64,000 bases of DNA from Trachythela sp. YZ-2020 (taxonomy: Eukaryota > Cnidaria > Anthozoa > Malacalcyonacea > Clavulariidae), in contig JADLSH010000379.1 of assembly GCA_016169945.1 (NCBI GenBank), forward strand, positions 3,190,001-3,254,000, in the 5' to 3' direction. Positions 63,201-64,000 of this stretch are shown here, piece after piece (position 1 is the stretch's first letter; the number at the start of each line of letters is the position of its first letter). The position numbers and the translations under genes were made by a program. The notes below the pieces were generated by a model. The model did no database searches. It was not told where the DNA came from and saw only the letters and a program-made list of their open reading frames with translations.

Positions 63201-64000
63201 GCGAGTTAAGTCGAGTAAAACACTAAAATGACAATCCGACAAAACGTGAGCATCAGGTAAACCAATCGTCGGTTTTCCCGATTTATCGGCCGATGGTGCG
63301 CGTGTATCGGCTCTTGAACAATCGGTATCGGAAATCGGCTCTTTTTAATATCGGCTCATCTCTACAGTGCGTATAGTTTGTCTTCACGGTTGAAACGTCG
63401 ATTTTATAAATCGGTACTATATCAGGCATTTGTTTCCAGGACCCAGGGTTCTCATCAGAATATGAAGTAGCAGGTGAAATAGATAAAGCTAGTAGACGGT
63501 GAAGATGAATTGTGCATGCGGGGTTCGGGGGCAGGCTTCTCCGGAAATTTTTTGAAACATAGGGTCCCTGAAATGCCATTATTATAGCATTACTATAACA
63601 TATTCATCTTACTGTTATTTTTGAAACCAGACATGAAACAATTATGAAATAAATTAAAATTATGAAACCGTTTCACTCTCGAAATCTATCAACCGGAATC
63701 TGATGAATATTCATTTGTGTAAATGTAGAATGAGAATGTCACCGGCTTCTAATGAGAATCCTGAGAACCACTATCAGCATATCCCAGGACCACTATTCTA
63801 GCTAGTTCGTCTGGATAGTTCGTCTCGTGTTTACACTGAGATGAATGATCCCTCAAACGATGTTGTGTTTTGACCAGGGCGTCTATAAGAGTAGATCATT
63901 ATGCTTTTGACGGATGTCATGATCTTTCTCTAGTATAAATCAGGCTATTATTTCATCTCAACATTTTTTGTATGATTTAGTTATCTAGTGTATTCATGGA
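42222..64000 (+). CDS. EIF2AK4: eIF2-alpha kinase GCN2 (EIF2AK4), ten 5' exons, truncated at right edge
   Basis: GCN2 binds uncharged tRNA and stalled ribosomes and phosphorylates eIF2-alpha. Exons: 42222-42317, 44201-44313, 45048-45150, 55442-55627, 57226-57297, 58782-58977, 60301-60455, 61618-61731, 62670-62819, 63981 to edge. All have AG/GT borders and matching phase, giving about 401 residues so far. Residues about 8-125 are an RWD domain (GCN1-binding), with ENEVEVLKAIFMDDF and VMVLQLAQHVQNFL. A charged, probably coiled, segment (130-200) leads to the pseudokinase from about 250. There the Gly loop GFGQSG is kept but the VAIK lysine region reads ALSEW, and the HRD motif reads HKDIK then LSSVFM, as expected of the catalytically dead domain. 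The active kinase, HisRS-like and C-terminal domains lie beyond the window. Intron 3 (10.3 kb) contains another gene. Confidence 0.94.
42493..43404. mobile_element. Inverted-repeat element, CAGACCTGCCAA termini, in GCN2 intron 1
   Basis: CAGACCTGCCAA at the left and TTGGTAGGTCTG at the right, with TTAACAG directly duplicated outside (42486-42492, 43405-43411). 912 bp. The ends read like a hAT-type element, although only seven flanking bases match. A 68-codon minus-strand ORF inside (43152 down) has no recognisable motif. Confidence 0.8.
43690..44035 (+). mobile_element. tRNA-derived SINE copy interrupted by an inverted-repeat insertion
   Basis: SINE head (ACATGAACTTGTGGTTAGCT) and tail (TGGTTTGATTCCTGCCAGAG, then TTGCATTTTTCGCAACTGC and GTTTAGGTCTAAA) match the copies at 48627-48760 and 51291-51463. 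Between them lies inserted sequence bounded by CCAGACTGCAGAGTA and its inverse TACTCTGCAGTCTGG. It lies in GCN2 intron 1. Confidence 0.7.
44408..44764. mobile_element. Long foldback element in GCN2 intron 2
   Basis: CAATTTGCATTATAGACTAA at the left is near-exactly inverted at the right (TTAGTCTATAATGCAAATGG). An inner pair of about 100 bp (AGTTTGGTTGCAAAATGTTG to TACTTTTGTATTACGTG) continues the palindrome. It has no coding capacity. Confidence 0.85.
44806..44910. repeat. Foldback ACCCAATGTTTCGACACT
   Basis: ATTACATTCACAACCCAATG TTTCGACACT returns inverted about 60 bases later as AGTGTCGAAACATTGGGT followed by CATGAATGTAAT. It lies in GCN2 intron 2. Non-coding. Confidence 0.7.
45564..46055. 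mobile_element. TAA-flanked Harbinger-like element, AGCCTGGTTCACACGAG termini
   Basis: AGCCTGGTTCACACGAGTGA at the left is inverted with two mismatches at the right. TAA sits directly outside both ends. The interrupted host reads GTTGAATCA-TAA-CATG, and the uninterrupted host copy at 5486-5500 reads GTTGAATCATAACATG, confirming the 3-bp duplication. A palindrome (45701-45886) is nested inside. It lies at the start of GCN2 intron 3. Confidence 0.9.
45701..45886. mobile_element. 186 bp palindromic element nested in the Harbinger-like element
   Basis: Arms of about 80 bp (CATTCATTTCTAAATATAAA, then GGATACTTCAAAAAGGTTTA and TTTTTGCAACGTTT) are almost exact inverses around a short GACGGACAGTTAAACTGTCC centre. 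RNA from either strand would form a very stable hairpin. Confidence 0.85.
46118..46597. mobile_element. Complete 480 bp CAGTGGTGTAACTTAACG element
   Basis: CAGTGGTGTAACTTAACG is exactly inverted at the right end. ACTGTTC is duplicated outside (46111-46117, 46598-46604). The host is the foldback family at 5471-5792, whose copy has the single site CAACTGTTCAAT. hAT-like ends; no transposase. It is the full-length reference for the interrupted copy at 10769-12535. Confidence 0.9.
46741..46837. mobile_element. Foldback element with CTAACCCTAA core, copy 1
   Basis: GCTTTCTCGGTATATGAGCA and the inverse GCTCATATATCGAGAAAGAG flank a core of CTAACCCTAACCCCCAACC, CTAACCCTAATAATCCC. A second copy in the same orientation is at 55026-55129. 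Confidence 0.85.
47217..47909. repeat. 69 bp satellite, about ten units, with 16 bp palindrome
   Basis: Ten near-identical units with TTAGCATACCATGACTTACA, TGTGGTTGTCATGTGCGGTT and the perfect palindrome GTGCGATGCATCGCAC. Since 69 is a multiple of three, the minus strand stays open for 266 codons (a 23-residue repeat), which I treat as an artefact. It lies in GCN2 intron 3. A lone inverted copy is at 49310-49368. Confidence 0.9.
48627..48760 (-). mobile_element. tRNA-derived SINE with intact A and B boxes
   Basis: Read on the minus strand: CCTCTGTAGCTCAGTTGGTT, AGAGCGCTGCACCGGAATCG, then GTGGGTTCAATTCCTGCCAG and AGG. It folds as a tRNA (CCTCTG pairs with CAGAGG; good D and T arms), but the anticodon stem carries a mismatch and C replaces the universal T before the anticodon, so it is a SINE head rather than a working tRNA. 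The tail runs GTTGCATTTTTCGCAACCGT to GGTTAGGTC. Confidence 0.85.
49310..49368. repeat. Solitary inverted copy of the 69 bp satellite unit
   Basis: GCATGCTAATTTGTGCGATG CATCGCACAACC followed by CACATGACAACCACACTAC is the reverse complement of one unit of the array 1.4 kb to the left. It is flanked by unrelated AT-rich sequence. Confidence 0.85.
49583..50822 (-). mobile_element. 5'-truncated non-LTR retrotransposon, reverse-transcriptase C-terminal half, 10-bp duplication
   Basis: The minus-strand frame from 50822 to 49820 is intact for about 330 codons, beginning [20 protein letters not shown], followed by FADDTNLLY (the catalytic YADD-type motif as FADD), the thumb and a C-terminal domain (QKRVLRLMNF, GAKIWNNIP). 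The 3' tail runs to 49583. GAGCTACCTC flanks both sides (49573-49582, 50823-50832), as expected of a target-primed insertion that stalled 5'. CR1/Jockey-like by sequence style. No endonuclease, so it is dead. Confidence 0.9.
50823..51060. repeat. 33 bp minisatellite, about seven units, LINE landing site
   Basis: Units of GAGCTACCTCCACGGGTAGA plus TTGTTTATATTTT. A partial unit lies on the other side of the LINE (49558-49582), so the LINE split the array. ORFs across it on both strands are artefacts of the 33-base period. Confidence 0.9.
51232..51487 (+). mobile_element. tRNA-derived SINE enclosed by a perfect 32 bp inverted repeat
   Basis: 51291-51322 (AGACCTGAACGGGAACGGCT onward) is the exact reverse complement of 51432-51463. 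Between them are the SINE head (CATGAACTTGTGGTTAACGC) and tRNA-like part (CTCTGTAGCTCAGTGGTCAG, GCAGGTTCAATTCCTGTCGG). A further outer pair (GATGTAGAAGGTTTAGGTGG at 51232; its inverse at about 51467) extends the foldback. It ends 380 bp upstream of the NPH3-type gene start and could lie in its promoter or 5' UTR. Confidence 0.85.
51868..53565 (+). CDS. BTB/POZ protein with plant-type NPH3-like (NRL) region, intronless, nested in GCN2 intron 3
   Basis: A 565-residue complete frame from ATG 51868 to TGA. The BTB domain (about 15-120) opens SGEFSDICIIVE and has FHLHKFPLYLNSEF. It then runs into LPQFPGGAKTFALIADYCYG and NVVELRCAAEFLQM, which match the PGGAKxFE/FCYG and LRCAAEYLEM signatures of plant NPH3/RPT2-like proteins. 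The NPH3-like helical part (about 130-430) includes LLCLLYRLAVQLRCKCEGML, YLWERTKQKHITLEEFDAVV, AIPKSYRPQHDSILLIAEEL and KALDLIDTYKLHEETLRQVS, in plant order. A short coiled coil (about 425-455) and a beta-rich tail of about 100 residues follow. Plant members are CUL3 substrate adaptors at the plasma membrane in phototropism and auxin signalling; CUL3 adaptor activity here is inference. Same strand as GCN2. Confidence 0.85.
   Translation: MLLTRAEEMREFRTSGEFSDICIIVETTEFHLHKFPLYLNSEFFRALCRCAMMDQNRVNLPQFPGGAKTFALIADYCYGLEIDINSGNVVELRCAAEFLQMMSCGNLASEITKALTTILRSQPTSVVDILSSACQLGAIADQTNILSLCFDAFFTLMRKENISESIPEVLLELPIEWFVGFIIGARDASIAVPKITRLAGKYLERMVREHRACINAYLEHQGPHCEVGIDDDMSIQDFGENLDSILLELPQSTSISKVMDSELLCLLYRLAVQLRCKCEGMLLTAISNNLSTIPCEILVSMPTGDVVSIVEHSVNNNTVSPTMLCNTIDRYLWERTKQKHITLEEFDAVVRAIPKSYRPQHDSILLIAEELFSSTKISEEMKLKALDLIDTYKLHEETLRQVSERNVIPSSFIASSALAVASRLRNELTEAKAKLARKDHDIREVHASISDVIQGQWEYNDVTLNVTPNDASNTRVQFAKVLSRNTSSGLSMEHNVYDGKLTLCVQSRATSTQTCGTSTKTYLFDPFNDQLIEITRSKHDNLMIGEHYQKKKHTSSYWPFTDVAS
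53667..53813. mobile_element. Second GGCTCTTTTCCACTC-family MITE, inverted
   Basis: An inverted, nearly identical copy of 20041-20187, down to the CGCAGCGAG arms and the AT-rich core. TTAA lies at the left (53663-53666), but the right flank reads TTTA, a decayed duplication. It begins about 100 bp after the stop of the NPH3-type gene and may lie in its 3' UTR. Confidence 0.88.
54250..54803 (+). mobile_element. LINE 3' fragment with AATC-repeat tail
   Basis: The plus strand encodes CPVFHYALPTYLREDLERIQ, KRALRCIFPGFPYSTALDLA and SRTKTKRFSNSFIIAGSKAY, the C-terminal motifs of CR1-like reverse-transcriptase proteins, up to a stop at 54616. A 3' UTR follows, ending in AATCAATCAATC repeats at 54774-54803. 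5'-truncated. It is unrelated in sequence to the LINE at 49583-50822. In GCN2 intron 3. Confidence 0.82.
55026..55129. mobile_element. Foldback element with CTAACCCTAA core, copy 2
   Basis: Same arms and core as 46741-46837, with an expanded C run (CCCCCCCCCC) in the centre. Both copies lie in GCN2 intron 3 in the same orientation. Confidence 0.85.
55237..55390 (-). mobile_element. tRNA-derived SINE of a different family
   Basis: Minus-strand reading: CTTCGGTGGCGCAGTCGTCA GAGCAAGCGCC, GAGATTCTCGCTGCGGAC, then GTGGGTTTTCTCCGGGTACT CCGGTTTCCTCCCACAG. The GGTTTTCTCCGGGTACTCCG segment is shared with the body of the SINE-tail arrays. It ends about 50 bp upstream of GCN2 exon 4. Confidence 0.8.
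55651..56080. mobile_element. Element with about 70 bp terminal inverted repeats, directly after GCN2 exon 4
   Basis: The arm from AACGTTCTCTGGTTATAAAT through AGTTACGAGCTTTCGACTGC to CTGCAGTCTTCGAC returns inverted at 56000-56080 with few mismatches. The interior is non-coding. It begins 24 bases after the exon 4 donor (55627). Confidence 0.82.
57408..58207. mobile_element. 800 bp foldback element in GCN2 intron 5
   Basis: TGACCTATACTAAATGGACT GAG at the left is inverted at the right end. Inner segments (TGTCCTCACCGTTGCTGACG, GTCATATAGGTCC) also recur inverted near 58130, so the arms exceed 70 bp. No recognisable protein. Confidence 0.8.
58220..58400 (+). repeat. SINE-tail units in GCN2 intron 5
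   Basis: One and a half units: ACTGGATCTCTAGGGAGAAC, GATAAAGCTAACCAGTATAA, TTCCTGTAGTAACACTGGAC. A single related body fragment is also present at 59615-59700. Confidence 0.75.
60575..60755. repeat. Copy of dispersed GGGTGC/CACCCCTCCT repeat
   Basis: Inverted relative to 13100-13240: CGATATTATATTTTTGGATT, TTGGCACCCCTCCTGCACCT, AAGCATAGGAGGGGTGCGCA. It lies in GCN2 intron 7, about 120 bp after exon 7. Confidence 0.65.
60983..61537. mobile_element. TTA-flanked Harbinger-like element, GGGACCGGTCATTATTTATG termini
   Basis: GGGACCGGTCATTATTTATG GCGGGGGGTGGCAC is exactly inverted at the right end. TTA lies directly outside both ends (60980-60982, 61538-61540). The interior repeats GGTTGGGTAAA words. 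Non-coding. It lies in GCN2 intron 7, 80 bp before exon 8. Confidence 0.88.
61838..62015 (+). mobile_element. tRNA-derived SINE with head and body of the SINE-tail family
   Basis: The head ATGGCACAGTGGTTAGTGCA (A box) and GACCGGGTGTTGATTCTTGC (B box) lead into CTCAGTCGCATGTGAGAAGA, ACATTGCAGGTTTTCTTTGA and GTACTCCGGATTCCTCCTGT. This joins the tRNA-like head to the body that seeds the tandem arrays at 7250 and 17340, showing those arrays are SINE tails. GCN2 intron 8. Confidence 0.8.
62861..63363. mobile_element. AGAGATGAGCCGAT element in GCN2 intron 9
   Basis: AGAGATGAGCCGAT is exactly inverted at the right end (ATCGGCTCATCTCT), with further CATCGGCCGAT motifs inside. The right half matches the truncated copy at 25086-25400. 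It starts 41 bases after the exon 9 donor. Confidence 0.82.
63370..63980. other. Remainder of GCN2 intron 9
   Basis: Contains a stretch at about 63520-63580 (GGTTCGGGGGCAGGCTTCTC then GGAAATTTTTTGAAACATAG) related to 27257-27305 and 20950-20990, a dispersed repeat. Otherwise nothing recognised before the acceptor at 63979-63980. Confidence 0.55.

Overview
This window is animal nuclear DNA. It has GT-AG introns of a few hundred bases to about 10 kb, animal gene families (CMTR1, goosecoid, GCN2), non-LTR retrotransposon remnants, tRNA-derived SINEs, many short inverted-repeat elements and TTAGGG-like arrays. A goosecoid gene together with these LINE and SINE types suggests an invertebrate. I lean towards a cnidarian-grade animal, but the sequence does not prove it.

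Layout. Bases 1-4108 are a tandem satellite of about 21 bp units that continues off the left edge. Next comes CMTR1 (cap1 2'-O-methyltransferase) on the minus strand. I assembled 17 coding exons between 26767 and 4188, and the satellite lies beyond exon 17, where the next intron should be. Then come two intronless minus-strand genes: a NAT16/histidine N-acetyltransferase-like GNAT enzyme (27978-28922) and an ankyrin-repeat protein (31347-32528). A three-exon goosecoid-type homeobox gene follows on the minus strand (36543-40818). From 42222 to the right edge runs GCN2 (EIF2AK4) on the plus strand, with ten exons covering the RWD domain and the first half of the pseudokinase. Its 10.3 kb third intron holds a complete, same-strand, intronless gene for a BTB protein with a plant-type NPH3-like region (51868-53565).

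Almost everything else is repeat-derived. I see five hAT-like insertions with 8-bp target duplications, four of them perfect; several TTAA-flanked MITEs (piggyBac or Kolobok type); four TAA/TTA-flanked Harbinger-like elements; LINE fragments; and a SINE family whose tail forms about 105 bp tandem arrays. Several insertions are nested. In three places a second copy of the host repeat shows the empty or near-empty site, so the order of insertion can be read directly.

The genes do not form an operon and share no obvious pathway. CMTR1 (mRNA capping) and GCN2 (translational control) are housekeeping genes; goosecoid is a developmental regulator. Goosecoid and GCN2 are head to head, with start codons about 1.4 kb apart. 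The most unusual item is the NPH3-type BTB gene inside GCN2, because this architecture is best known from land plants. CMTR1, goosecoid and GCN2 are split into many exons that single-ORF reading misses; they were assembled here by matching splice signals, reading phase and remembered family sequence.
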